A DNA stretch of 64,000 nucleotides from Sarcomyxa edulis (Eukaryota; Basidiomycota; Agaricomycetes; Agaricales; Mycenaceae): contig QUOL01000011.1 of the NCBI GenBank assembly GCA_009761415.1, positions 248,001 through 312,000 on the forward strand. Reading direction: 5' to 3'. The position numbers and the translations under genes were made by a program. Positions within the stretch are counted from its first letter, which is position 1, and each line of letters starts with the position of its first letter. This document shows, one piece after another, positions 49,746-62,336 of the stretch. The notes under the pieces were generated by a model, which worked only from the letters and a program-made list of their open reading frames with translations, did not search any database and had not been told where the DNA came from.

Positions 49746-50272
49746 AATGCCGGTATTCTATTCCCAGTCTCTGTCACGTCTATACACCTTCCACGATTTG
49801 CTTCGCATCTATCCTTCACCGTTCTTTATACATGTCACTTCTCCAATCCATCTAGCCTCCATCTTATCCAAAGTCACTTTAAACAGTCAGACAGACTCGC
49901 GTGGCGGGTCTCTGTCCCGTCATTGTCTGCTGTCGGCCTCGGAGCGGTTTCTCCCTTTCCATGGTCTTCGTATACCTCCAATTGTAATACATCAACTTAG
50001 TACGTGCTGCCTCATTCATTCTCGTCACACTGGCCAAGGTTTTAGATTCTAAAATTTTTACTGGAACGGGACGTTTGTGCACTGAATTATCTTGTTCCTA
50101 TCGTGCTGTAATTCCGTGTTGTTTTGATATAACGGATGTTTATAAGGACAATAAATTGAAATTTGGTATGGATACAGTGTTGGGGAGTGCATAAAAGAAC
50201 ATATGTGAGATGAGTGAGTCGGACGTGAGCTTCGAGATTACGTAAGCTTGTGAGTACGGACAGGAACAAAAT
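49746..50272. other. Intergenic region between convergent genes
   Basis: It lies between the 3' ends of STE20 (plus) and TEL1 (minus). It should contain two 3' UTRs and poly(A) sites. No gene is seen. Confidence 0.4.
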
Positions 50273-53200
50273 TTAGTAGTAAGGGCTCCATCCTAAGAGC
50301 GTGGTGTAAGCAATTATATGACTATGAATTCTTTCACGAGAGCACTCACCGTAAAATATTCTGGCAAGATTGACTGGATCTGTAGCCTCTGCGATCAACG
50401 CATTGACTGTTGACTCGACGCTCAATGACTTTTCCAATTTCCTGGCAACAGAGGCTAATGCGCGATCTGCGTCCTCTTCGACGGTACCGCTCCACATATC
50501 GATGCCTATGACTTTGTTGAGATTCGCAGAAGGGTCGTTGTGCATGCCTTGGACCCGTTGTATCTTAACCGCGCTAGCCGTCCTGGAATTTTGTGACCGA
50601 TATCAATACGCGGACACTGATAGTTCAGAGCCAAAGGACAAACCAAGAATGGAGGGGATCATGTTTGAAGACTTCTAAAACAGTCATGATGACATCAGAG
50701 CCATCCCGCAAGACACGAAGAGTCTCTTCTGCGCATCGTTGGAACACCCCTTGGGTTCCGGATGTACCCATTCCGTCTACTATGTCCGGTGTCATGCGGA
50801 ATGGAACACGCTCGGGAATTTTGAGAAGTTTGCCCTATGAAAGTTGAGAACATGTTGCAATTCACCTATATGAATAACCCACCTGATCGAATGCTATACC
50901 AAGATCAATATGAACGACTTCTCCGGATCCATTATCCAGAAGGATGTTAGAGACATGGCGGTCGCCTAGGCCTAAGACATGGCCGACGATCGATGTGGTT
51001 GCCACACTGCGAGTATAACATAGTCGCATATGGAACCATGTCATGGGACTTCTGTGTCTCTCCGTGAAGTAGTGTCGCATTACTGGCTTGAAACGTTCAC
51101 GAATCTTGGTATAAACCTCCAGCATGGGTTCCGCCTCTGAACCAGTCTCGTCCTGCTTAGCCTTGAGAAGGGATATGACGTCTCGGATCTTCATATCATT
51201 CGGCCGATATCTGCATAGAACATTAGTCGTGCACCAGCGAGGACAACGTGGTCAAACGAGCTTACCGCGGATGAGCAGTGGATAACCAGGATTGTAGAGG
51301 TGCGGTGTTACCAACGAACTCCAAAACACCAGCTTGCGCAGCCAATGGGATAACTTTGTAGTCCCGGACACGGAGGCTTCGTCGTCTGGTCTCTCTATCA
51401 GTTTGAAGGACGCGATTTACGAGTTCAAATACTTGTTCCATGACGGCATCTTGACGCAAATCATCGGCCCCTTCACCTTTGAACTATGGGGCAAAGAGTC
51501 AAAAGTGGAAAGAAAAATAGAAAGAAAAAACCACAGCAGGTCTACATACAAGTTGTTTGTATTTCTGGCCGTCATTTCCCCGACAGACATTTATCTTAGG
51601 CAAACTAAGACCCCCGGCGGTATCGAAGGTCGAGTCATAGCGTTCTATCCACACGCAGTTGTCGTATCGTAGGGTTGCATCAATCGGCGTTTTGGCGGTC
51701 ATCACGGGCACATGCAGGTTTTTGATAATCCCGATTGAGGCGGTATTTGGGAGCTTGAATGGGGCCTTGACCTTGGCCTTGTTATATTCGGCCTTGTTTA
51801 TTATCGGCCACTTTGCCCACTCCAAGGAGGCATTGCATAGTTTTTCCACATCGCGTAGTCGATCGCTGTTGGAGGCGTCAGATCTGAGTCGATCGAATAT
51901 CTCGTCTGCGGCTGCACCGCGGTCTGTTTGTGAAGTCATAGGACTATGACGATTGGACGATCTCCTGTTCGCTTTCAAAGCGCGATCTGGCTGAAGACAG
52001 TATACTTGATAGAGACTGTGGAACGGATGCTCCTCGCACATTCGAAGAACCAATCTTTGTAGAGTTTCCTGTCCGTTCAAGGGCTCCTCGTTCTGAGACT
52101 TCGAGAGTCGGGCAGAAAGCTGATGGGCAAGAAACACCAATTTTCGGGACGGCACACGACCTAAGGCTTGTTGAACGATGTTATGTAGACTCGCCGCTTC
52201 GAAATTGGCGAACCATAAAGAACACAGGCGGATTGGACCGTCACTGTCAAATTCATCCGAAGATTCTAGGCAGCGGGAATACATGTCGATAGCTTGTTCC
52301 AGGAACGAATCACGGGCATTGCAGTGTTGTTCGAGGAATTTTTCATCACCCTCCAGCTGCCTTTTGGCTGCGGCCTGGCTCTTCCTGAGTTGTTGTAGAG
52401 TAGGATTTCGTCTTATATCGTCGTCCCGTACTTTGATTTCTTCCTTTTTACGTTCAACATAGACCTTTAATCGAATGGTGTCCGGGGACGAAAGGATGGC
52501 GTTATATTGACGTTCCGCAAACATGGCGCACTGATGATAGACGGTTGCGTGAGGAGGGTCGGGTGCCACACGGTCAACTTCAGCTAACAATGAGGTGGCG
52601 GGGTTGAAGTATTTGGCCAGAATATCAGTCGGCTTCTCGAGACAAGCCTCTGAAGTCCATGCGCCCTGATCGAAGGGTCATCAGTAAGGTTTGAGGTAGA
52701 ATACACGAAAGTCTTACCAAACGAGCTAACAACAATGCTCTTTTACTTTTCTCGGTTGGATTGTGAGTTACTGCCTCCTCAGGAGGGATGACTCTCTCGA
52801 GGAACTGAACCGCTAGTTTTTCTTCCTTCTGGAACCACAACACGCTCGAAAATTCTTGAGATACGTCAGGCTTCGGAGGGTTCTCCAGCGTCTGGGCCCG
52901 AACAACAGAGTTCAGAGCAATCTGTATCTGGTTGGCATCCCTGGCAGCTTCAGACAAACGCACTAGACATCTGCTCTCGACATCTATCAGAGACTGAATG
53001 AATGGAGTCACGAGGTCGCCGATTCGTTCACGCTGCTCCTTCTGTCGGAGGGAACGAACAAGTGACATGCGAGTGGCCATCAGTGCCTCCAAATCAGAGA
53101 ATCTGTTCATACGAGGTGAATAAATACTCGAAGTATAGATCTCATCTCACTCACTGAAATTTCGAGTCGATTTCGGTAAAATTAGCCCATTCCTTGATAT

Positions 53201-56200
53201 CATGCTTTTTGCTTTTCAATTGGGAATGGAAGGCACCTTCCCGCCACTGAGTGATCTGACCAAGGCACATGAGATTTCTGGACACATCTCGTATCTCGGT
53301 CAAATTTTCCGCCCCCAAACTCCGAAGACGTTCGATTTCAACAGAAAATGCGTGACGGACAGCAACGTCGACCGCACGGGGATCACGCTCCCTATAGATG
53401 GCGCGAAGCGCAAGATACAGTGAAGCTCCAGGTGTCTGTTCGACCGTCTGATTTGGTAAATCCCAGGTTTCAGTCCGCCATCCCAATTTGTAGCTCATAG
53501 CAGAAGTGTCGACCGTTGATCCGATACCAAACGAAGAACCTTGAAGAGTACTAATGGCAAGGTGATCGAATCCAAAGGAATGGAAGGATTGTAAAAGCCC
53601 TTCCGTTTCGCTTGCGTTCGCACTGCCAGCCTCCAAGGCTGCCCCGTGAAAGCGAAAAGCCTTCTCCCATTGATGTTCGTGATGGAAGCGTCGTATCAAA
53701 AATCGGTGGAGATCGTTGGTCTGTATACCGTAAAATCCATCAGGTTCATCGATGTGGCTATATATGTCGAACAAAATCTGCTCCGAGGCAGGGTCGTTTG
53801 TAGCAGAGGCGCCTTTATACTCTGCAGCGAGTTCCAGGAAGAGAAGCGCGGTAGTGTACGCCCCGCATACAATAGCGTTACGAGCAAGTAGAGTGAAGTC
53901 TATGTCAAGCCACTTTTCGTATGCCAAAGCATCTTTTGAAGGAGGGCAGAAATTTCGAAGATGCAACATGATGTCAACGACTGAGCGTACACAGTGGATG
54001 CTTACCCGGTCCAATAACAAGATCGAAGTGAAATATTTTGACAGGGATGCAGCATAGGTCTTGTCGTTAGTGACAGCGTTTTCGAACAAGAGAGTGTGAA
54101 CCAAGATCGGGAGCATCTGCTCAGCAAAAGAGATATCGGATTGCAGGATAGACGTGAGTTGTGCATAGAAGGCATCTGTGGTCGCGAGCGTATCACTCAG
54201 CAGCGTAGCTATGAGAGATATCCATCGCGGAAAGTCACGAGCAGCATTGACATACGCCTCTGAGGCCAAGAGCTTGTTCGTATCAGGAGGAAGCCTTTTA
54301 TCAGGAGTTTGCGGGAACTCTTGAAGGTATTCCAAAGCCAACCGATATTCAGAAGGCCATTTCTGGAGGTGTAAATCTTCTGATATGGACACGAGTAAGC
54401 GGAGCGTACGATAGGCTACGTGGACCTGGGAAGCAGCGTTCCCGTCCAACATCGTAAGCAAGGCAATGACGATAGCGTTCTTCGGAGTCGTGGCGTCACC
54501 AGCATCTTTTGTTCGGGTAATGCTACGACGATGAGAAGCACGAACAGAGCTCGCGTTCGACTCGGTTGCGAAACCGTCTATATTACCCTTCTGCGTTACA
54601 AGAAGGACAGCAAATGCCTGGATATCTTCATCGTGCAAGTGTTCTGCTGGAGGAATACATTCCTTCAATCGCCAGAAATCCACCTTTGAGAATCGGGTTT
54701 CGTCATAGTCGTGATACACAGCTCGATCACGAAGCCGGCCGACCAAGCGAAATTTATTGGATGAGATTCGGGAGTCGTTCAAGACCGCTGAGAGACTTTC
54801 AGAGTTGACGTGTTCGCACATCTCGACCAATTCTGCAGATGGTTGATGGGGCCAGGCAGGGACCGTTCTGAGGATTTGGTCTCTCAAGTTCGGGATTCTG
54901 CAGAGTTTAACAACTTGAGCGTCGAACCACAGAAGAAGTTCGCTACCGAGCTTCGCAAGGGCTGCATCCTGCGTCTTGGACGCGTAATCGTGCGCCAGGC
55001 AGCACACCCGAAGAAGGATGTCAGGAAAACGAGGATCTTTTGTATTTGTTTTGACATAGCAACTGAACGCCCACTCCAGCATCGATTGTGCCGCCCTTGC
55101 AAGATCCGACTGCGCCAGTAGAGCGGAAGCTCCATGGACAAGAGTGTACAGCAGTGTGGCGTTGTCGAAGTCTAAATGATGGCATGCAACCCAGATGGAT
55201 ATACCATTGATCAAACGGAATTGCTCGTTCACAAGGGGAGAGCCCTGGATCGCAGCGAATATCTCGTGCAATACATGATACGTTATCGGCTTGGTATCGG
55301 TGATAGGAATGCGCTCCGCGACCCAATCCAAGGCTTGTAAAATGGTTTCAGTATCGAACTGGGGTAGGTTGGGTGCATGAGTCTCAAAATCATCTGCGTG
55401 GCGATGGGCCACGAACGCCTGGAATGTCCGAACGGTCCGACCAGAAATATCCCACTCCGCCAGCGCACCAAATATTGGTCCATTGTGGGACAAGTCCTGA
55501 TCGGCAACTTTGCGCAGGATAGAGCCGACGATACTGTCCGCGCTTCGCTGGAGAGACTGGGTGAAAGACTCCGGATCGTCATCACTCAATGTCTTGGTCC
55601 TGATAAGGCCTTCCAAAACATCCCTAGAAATGGTTGGGTCCTCGCAGAACGCAGTAGCAATCACAAACCCAACAATATCACCAAAGCATTCACGTATACC
55701 CTCTTTCACGGACTTGTCAACGACCTTACAATGAGCCTCGAACAAATGTCGCCCATGAAGGTCAATCTCGGGGCTCGGGCTAGTGGCGGCGATATTCGTC
55801 GTAGTGAAAGCATGAAAATTGACTCTAGCACCGATCTTTCGATCCGGATATCCAAGTAATCTCGCTGGAAGCTTGAGAAAGTCCTGTTCCCCCACTCGGA
55901 GAGAATAAGCAAATTGGGATGCGTAAGCCTCGAAAAGGTCGGAGAATGTCGATAAACCCATTCTCTCGGAGACACCACGGAGGATGGCTTCGATGTGGCG
56001 CGAGTAGCCTGGATTGTATAAAGACGCTTCCAGTAAATGCCAGTATGGACCTCGTCGGACTGCAGAGCTTATGACAACGATATTGCCCAGAGTAAGTATA
56101 CGCGTGAGCATACCCTCGTAGCTATCAAGTCATGTCATGTCAGAATGAGAACTGAGTGAAAAGTTGAAAATTTGAACCACGTACTCGGTAACTTCAGTAG

Positions 56201-59200
56201 TACACCAATCACTAATCATCTTGTAAAGACCAAGCGGCGGAGCACCGAGGACACGAGCAATCGAAAACAGATGTGCATTGAGCACAGCAGCTCGGAACCG
56301 AACCCGAATATCAACGTCTGCTCCAAGCATAGGAAGCAGATACGAAGGGCGCAAATTCAACCTCTCCTGCCTCTCTTCGTCCGGATCAGACCAAGCAACC
56401 TGCCGCGGATCCAGCGCGATATACCTATCCAAGAACCGAGCTAACGCGTCCCTCACCTTCCACGACCCGAGTTTCTTCTTCGACAGCGCTCTCGAAAGCC
56501 AGTGACATAGCTGTCGAACTTTTTCGCCCACATCGCTCTCCACAACGGCATCAGCTAACCAAATATGTAACGTCGAATCCAAGAACTGTATAACGAGTAA
56601 CTGCACCCTCTCGCTCCTTGCATACGTATACCGTTTCAGCAGGTCCGCGATCTGGTCTAAGAACCCATCGAAATTGCCGACAGTCAGATTCAACGTCCTC
56701 TGCTTCACCCGATCCAAAAACGTAGGGAACACCAATAAAAACTGGTCCGGTCGATCTTTAGCACATAACATCATCTCCACCAACTCACGATCCCTAGTCG
56801 GTTCGCCCGAGGTGGATTGTAAGATCGGTACGATGGTGAGGAAGGCCATGCATACTTCCGTTACGCAGCGGATGGATTGGGTTTTGTTCGGGTCCGAGAA
56901 ATTTGTGTCTGAAGAAGATTGTTGTGCGGATCGGATGGGGCCGAAGCCGTCCTTGTCGTCGATGTCCATGAGCTGTGAGGGGTTGGCGGGGGTTTCGCCG
57001 ATTATGACACGGAGGACTTCTCGGAGTGTGCTGGTGACGCTACCCAATAAATCCTGGACCTAATTCAACATTTTTAGTAATTGCCACACCCACGAAACAA
57101 CGAAACCGAAGAGAAACTCACATCAGCACTCCCCCAAATAACCCTCTGAAACGCCCTCCTCCTCGCCTTCACCTCCCTAACCCCACCCTCCACATCAGCC
57201 ATCAACCTCCCCAGTGTCTCCCTCCGAATCCCCGTACCACCATCAGGAGGTAACAGCGTCTCCCACCTCTCCTCCGCATACTTGTCTTCTTCCTCTCCGA
57301 TACTGATTAGTGGCTCTAGGCCGAGTAGGACTAGGGCTTTTTCTTCGAGTCCCCACCTGCTGCTACTCCCACCACTCCCACTATCACTCTCACCACCCGA
57401 CTGAGGAGATAGAAAAGCAGTGACAAGCGCAATAACCCTACACGCACACTGCACCACCCGCCGATTGGACCGCGTCCCGTTCATCACTAACACGCCTTCG
57501 AAGCTTAGGGCTAGGACGGCCATGTCGATGTATCGACGGGCTTTTTCGACTGTGAGGTTAGGATGGGGGTTGGGATGTGCGGATGTAGGGTGTGAGGATG
57601 AGGATAAGGATGAGGAGGCGTCGAGGGAGGAGACGAGTGCTTCGAGGTGTTTGAGCATGAATGCAGAGATACGGCGTTCGATTCCTCGGGGTTGGACTAG
57701 GTCTGCGGCTTCCATACCCGTACCCAATCCCGTTCCCTCATAGCTTTCACTCAGATTCAGATTCTGTCCCTCTATCCCCCCAGTATTTGCACTCGCACTC
57801 CCCACCCCCCTCCCCACCTGCCCCTCCACCCTCCCCCACAACACAAACTCCCTAATAACCCCCGTCCCCACCACATCCCTCATAACATCCACAACTCTAC
57901 ACTCCGGTAACAGAACCCTACACACCAGATCACTCCTCTTCGACTCGGAGAACCCACATATACTCTCCAAGAGTGATAACACGTCTGCGACTGTATGCAG
58001 GGGAAGCCTACCGTCTCCTTCCTTCGAGTTCCCATTGACACCCGACGCCCGCCAACACTCCCCCCACCACCCCAACACCTTCTCCTCCAACCCCACGCGA
58101 TACAGCCTCGTATCCTGACTCGCGACCCGGAGACATTCGGAGAGGAAGGAACAGACGGAGTCGTGGGGGTAGGAGGGACCTTGGATGTCGAGGTCTTTGG
58201 AGAGGGTTTCGAGTTCGGTGAGGATTGTTGGGGAGGGGAGGAGCGGTGCGTGGTGGTGTGCGAGCGAGGATGGGGAGTGGGGGTAAGAAGGGGAGGAAGG
58301 GGAGGAATGGGAAGAGGAAGGGGAGGAGAGGGAAGTAGAAGGTGAGGAGGAAGAATGGGGAGACGACCTCGAAAACACAAGAAGCGTATACGCCGCATGA
58401 CACGCTGCGCGACATACAGACGGGACGTTGACGCGACGCATTGCGTGTGTCCAGATTGGGTCCCATGACCAGCCTCCTCCTGTTCCTTGTGATGGTGAGG
58501 TTGTCGGTGAGGTTGTCCATCCTGAGCTTTGTGAGTTTAAGGTGGTGGTGGTGGTGGACTCCGCGAACGCAATACCCGCGAAACACAAAAACGCCCAACT
58601 CTGCACCTCCCCCTGTCCCACCTCACCCTGTCCACCCATTCCACCCATGCCCGTCATTCCTCCCATTCCTCCCATTCCTCCCAACCCACCCGCCCCACCA
58701 GAACCAAGCAACGGAGTCAACACCCCAACGACATCCCGTCGGAGCGAAGGATGTAGGACGGACCAATGTCTGTCGATGAAGAAGAGGAGGATTTGAAGGG
58801 ATTGGAGGCGGGTTGTTGGGGAGGGGGTGGTGCTGGAATAAGACGAGGTGGAGGGGAGAGATGAGTAGGCGTTGGAGTGGGAAGGGAAGGTGGAAGAATT
58901 GGAGTACGGGGTAGAAGACGAGGGGAAAGAATTGGTGGTAGATGACGAGGGAGGAACGGTCCGAAGAGAGGCTAGCAGAGCTGTTATCGGATTTTCGTAG
59001 TATCGGGGGCGTTTAGTATTTGTGTTGCTTTGAGTGTGGGGATGGGATGATTCAGAGAGTTGGAAGAGCTGTGCATGATGCAATAATGAGTTAATGGGAT
59101 TCAGAACAATGAGTAATGCGATGCAAAGAAATGAGAATGAGTAAGGAGATTTAAAACGTCGCGTCGCGTAGAAATAGGTCAATCGCGTCGCGAAGAGATA

Positions 59201-61683
59201 GCTCAAACGCGTCGCGTCACGTAGACATAGATCCAACGCGTCGCGTAAGAATCGCGTCGACGTAGATCAAACGCGTAGAAATATGTCAAACGCGTCGCCT
59301 CGAGTAGAAATCGCATAGAAATCGCGTAGAAACAGAAATGCGAATATAAATCGCCTCGCCTCGCATCGAAATAGGTCAAACGCGTCGCATAGAAATAGAA
59401 ATAGCTCAACGCGTCGCGCAGACAAAGGTCAAACGCGTCGAAATCGCGTAGAAATAATGATACGGGCATAGAGTAGAAAACCAAAAATACTGGCACACAC
59501 CAGTAGAAATAGCTCAAACGCGTAGAAATCGCATAGAAATCGCGTCGACATAGATTAGACGCGTCGCGTCGCGTAGAAGTGGCGTCGACAAAGCTCAACG
59601 CGTCGCGTCGCCCAGAAAGTAGAAATCGCGTCGACATAGGTCAAACGCGTCGAAATCGCATAGAAAACGAAATCGCGTCGACATAGGTCAACCGCGTCGC
59701 GTCGAAATAGAAATAGGTCAAACGCGTAGAAATCGCGTAGAAATCGCATACAAATCGCGTCCCATCGCGTCGCGCAGAAATAAAAACCGCGTCGAACTCG
59801 CATCCCATCGCGTCGAAATCGTGTAAAAAACGAAATCAAAAACGAAAGCGCGTAAAAACAGGTCAAACGCGTCCCATGACGCAGAAATCGCGTCGAAACA
59901 AAAACCGAAATAGAAGTACCAGCACAGAACCAAAGTAGAGATAGAAATATTGAAGGAAGTAAAAGCGGACACACACCTTCTCAGCACAATCAGCCGCCAA
60001 CTCCAACACGGCCCACGCTAACGCCTGGTCGGGGGTGAAGTTCGCGCCGGCGCGGAATGTGGGTGATGTGAATGGTTTGTTCCTCGCTCTTCCATCCCTA
60101 GCTGTCCCTGTATTCCTATTCATACCTCCATCTCTATACTGACCTGGTTTCTCGCTATTCCTATCCGCAGAAGACATGGAGCCATAATCGGAATCGGCAA
60201 TAGACCCAGAAGACATGGAGCCAAAATCGGAATCGAGGACGAGTTCAAGTCTCAACGCATCCAAAGACAACAAATCAACACCCCACCTCCTCCCGCTCCC
60301 TATCCCCATACCGCCCTCGCCGCCGCCACCACCGAGTACACCCCAAAGCTTCGCTACGCCCTCACCCCACCCATCCTTCTCCTCCCTACCACCATACACC
60401 CCACCATTTATACCCTGATCGCTAGCAAGCGGATCCAGCGGCGCAGTAAGGTACGGCAACAACACCCCCAAAACACCAACAACACCCTCCCTCATCCCCC
60501 TTCCCCCCCTCTTCCCCCCCCTGCCGCCCAACAAATCCACCAACGCCCCCCACGCACCCCTCGCGAAGCGCGTCACCTCCCTTGTCCGATTGAGTGATAT
60601 GGAGGCGAGGAGGGAGGTGAGGGAGGAGAGGTAGTCGTGGTGCAGGGATGTGTCGGATGGGTAGGTTTGGAGGAAGGCGAGGTGCCGGGTTAGGAGGGAG
60701 GTTGGGAGGGGGGATGGTGTTGGGGTTGGGAGGGAAGAGGGAGAGGTGGAGGTGGGAAGGGAAGAAGAGGTGGTGTGGGTGGGGGATGTGGGAAGGGAAG
60801 AAGAGGAGGTGGGAAGGGAGAGGAAGGGAGCGGATGGGGAGGATAGGAGGATGGTGAGGAGGGAGTTGAATTCGATTTGTTCGAGGGAGATTGGGGTGGG
60901 GGGTTGGTGTGGGTAGGATGTTGAACGGGTACGTTGTGGTGGTTGCTTTGGAATTGGGGGTTTGGGTGTTGGACTGCGAGTGCGCGTACGACGTCGTTTC
61001 TTGGATGTAGACGTCCCCGGGGACGTCGGATCGTCGTCCACCGTCTCATCCTCATACATCCCCACATGCATATCATCTACAGCTGGCTCCTCGCGCCCCC
61101 AATCCCCCTCCTCATCATCATCAAACCTCCTCCGCAGCGGATCCCCAAGAACAACATTAAACCCCAACTCCACAATCCTCACCCACGTCCCCGCATCCGT
61201 ATGTTGCATATTCGGCGGATGGTTAAGCAAAGCCTTGAGTGCCTTGATATAATCCAGCGCCACAGGCATCAACAACTCCCTCTTCCACACCATCGTCTGC
61301 AACAGATGCTCGAAAAGCGCTTTGAGAACGGTTTTGTTAATGAGATGCGCGGTCTTCTCGACTAACCATCGGACTACACCCGCAGCTTCTGCCAATCTCC
61401 TCGTAGCAGTTACCGTCGACCCAGCTTTGCCTTTCCCCACAGCCTTCGTAGTCGTAGTAGTGACGAGCTTCACCTCAGTAGACACAGCAGTAAACAACCC
61501 CTGGAACACGACGAGCCATCCAAGTGGCTCTGGGAACCCTTGTTTGTTGAGATAGAACAGATCGACGACTCTGGTGTTTGTGAATGTGGATCGGATGTAT
61601 GCCAGTCCTTCGGTCCGGTCTCTGATGGTGGTTGATTCTAGTTTGGGCAGGATCGTGTTCTTGAACGTCTCTCGTGCGCTCAT
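50273..61683 (-). CDS. TEL1: ATM/Tel1 PI3K-related DNA-damage kinase
   Basis: It is a very large nuclear kinase that signals double-strand breaks and maintains telomeres. The start is ATG 61681-61683 (MSARETFKNTILPKLESTTI), beginning the Tel1/ATM N-terminal (TAN) motif. Exon 1 is 61683-59977, the 908 nt intron is 59976-59069, and exon 2 is 59068-57122, followed by 57059 onward and later exons. The middle is HEAT-like and contains Ser/Pro-rich and Gly/Met-rich inserts not expected in other fungi. The FAT region includes the long exon about 56111-53151. Near the C-terminus: GDRHVSNILLD (catalytic loop) and HIDLGIAFDQGKLLKIPERV (metal-binding Asp loop), then the FATC end NLARIFYGWSPYY, spliced over the last intron, stop at 50273-50275. 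Roughly 3,200-3,400 residues; internal boundaries are approximate. Confidence 0.92.
59069..59976 (-). repeat. CpG-rich degenerate tandem repeat forming a 908 nt intron of TEL1
   Basis: Splice sites read GAAG/GTGTGT at the 5' end and gcacag/CTCTTCC at the 3' end and keep frame (AEK-LFQLSESS). From about 59150 to 59900 the plus strand is a patchwork of two interleaved words, tcaaacgcg (nine exact copies by my count, plus variants such as ccaacgcg and ctcaacgcg) and cgcgtagaaat / catagaaatcgcg, with cgcgtcgcgtcg linkers. The period is irregular, about 20-45 nt. It is full of CpG and MluI-type ACGCGT sites, unlike the flanking exons. The other introns I could delimit here are mostly 45-80 nt. Confidence 0.85.
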
Positions 61684-62336
61684 ACCGCCCGCAAGGACAA
61701 GGACAAGGTAAGTAGTTTGGTTTGGTGGTGGTGGTGGTAGGGTTCCGTAAATGGACACCGCGCGTTGTTGACTCGCATTTACCCCTGTTTACTTGTGTTT
61801 ACTTCAGAGGCTATAAAAGGCGAGTATTTTCTTCTGTGGTGGTCTACATAAATCTTACAGGCCTCTTTCTGCCGGAGCAGTGCATTTACGCATCCACCCT
61901 GTCCTCCGTTCTGGTGCAGTGCCAAGAATCACGTCCTCTGTTCGCAGATGGTCAGTCCAGATGTGTGCAGGCTTTTTATTTTATTATAAAAAGAGGCTGT
62001 CGAGTCTGTGGTGTCCTACATACTCCAAGTAATATTATCATTATCATACATCTTTGAATTTATCTTCGTACTGCGTGTTATGGATATCATGAACCTGAAA
62101 CCAGTGCGAGCTCGAGTGCCTGCCTTGAGTGGATCGCTAGTAGGAGGACTGCGCGCGATGAACTGCCGAATCGCTGACGCTGACGCGGCTCCACGCCGAT
62201 GTCTCCAGTCTGACAGTCATCCCTATTTTGTTAACGTTTTCGCTGACGACTACTTCGGAACATCGATATGTATTTTGTATATATATAACTATCCCACCAC
62301 CCCTCACCCTCCCCGATACACACATTCACTGTCAGC
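61684..62336. promoter_or_regulatory. Divergent promoter between TEL1 and the esterase gene
   Basis: It spans about 650 bp between the TEL1 ATG and the esterase ATG on opposite strands. A ctataaaaggcg TATA box sits at 61811-61822 on the plus strand, about 500 nt upstream of the esterase start, so it may serve a long 5' UTR, an upstream transcript, or be incidental. An AT-rich tract (atatatataac) near 62278-62289 is the closer candidate. No ORF here is convincing. Confidence 0.4.

Noticed and set aside
58428..58796. Plus-strand ORFs opposite TEL1
   Set aside because: They are mirror images of Gly- and Ser-rich TEL1 coding sequence.
59203..59974. Overlapping minus-strand ORFs of 139-144 residues as separate genes
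   Set aside because: They arise because the intron repeat lacks stops in several frames. Composition is repetitive and they lie between clear TEL1 splice sites.
61801..62057. Plus-strand ORF near the TATA box as a small gene
   Set aside because: No protein-like composition. It lies in the divergent promoter region and the TATA word alone is weak evidence.
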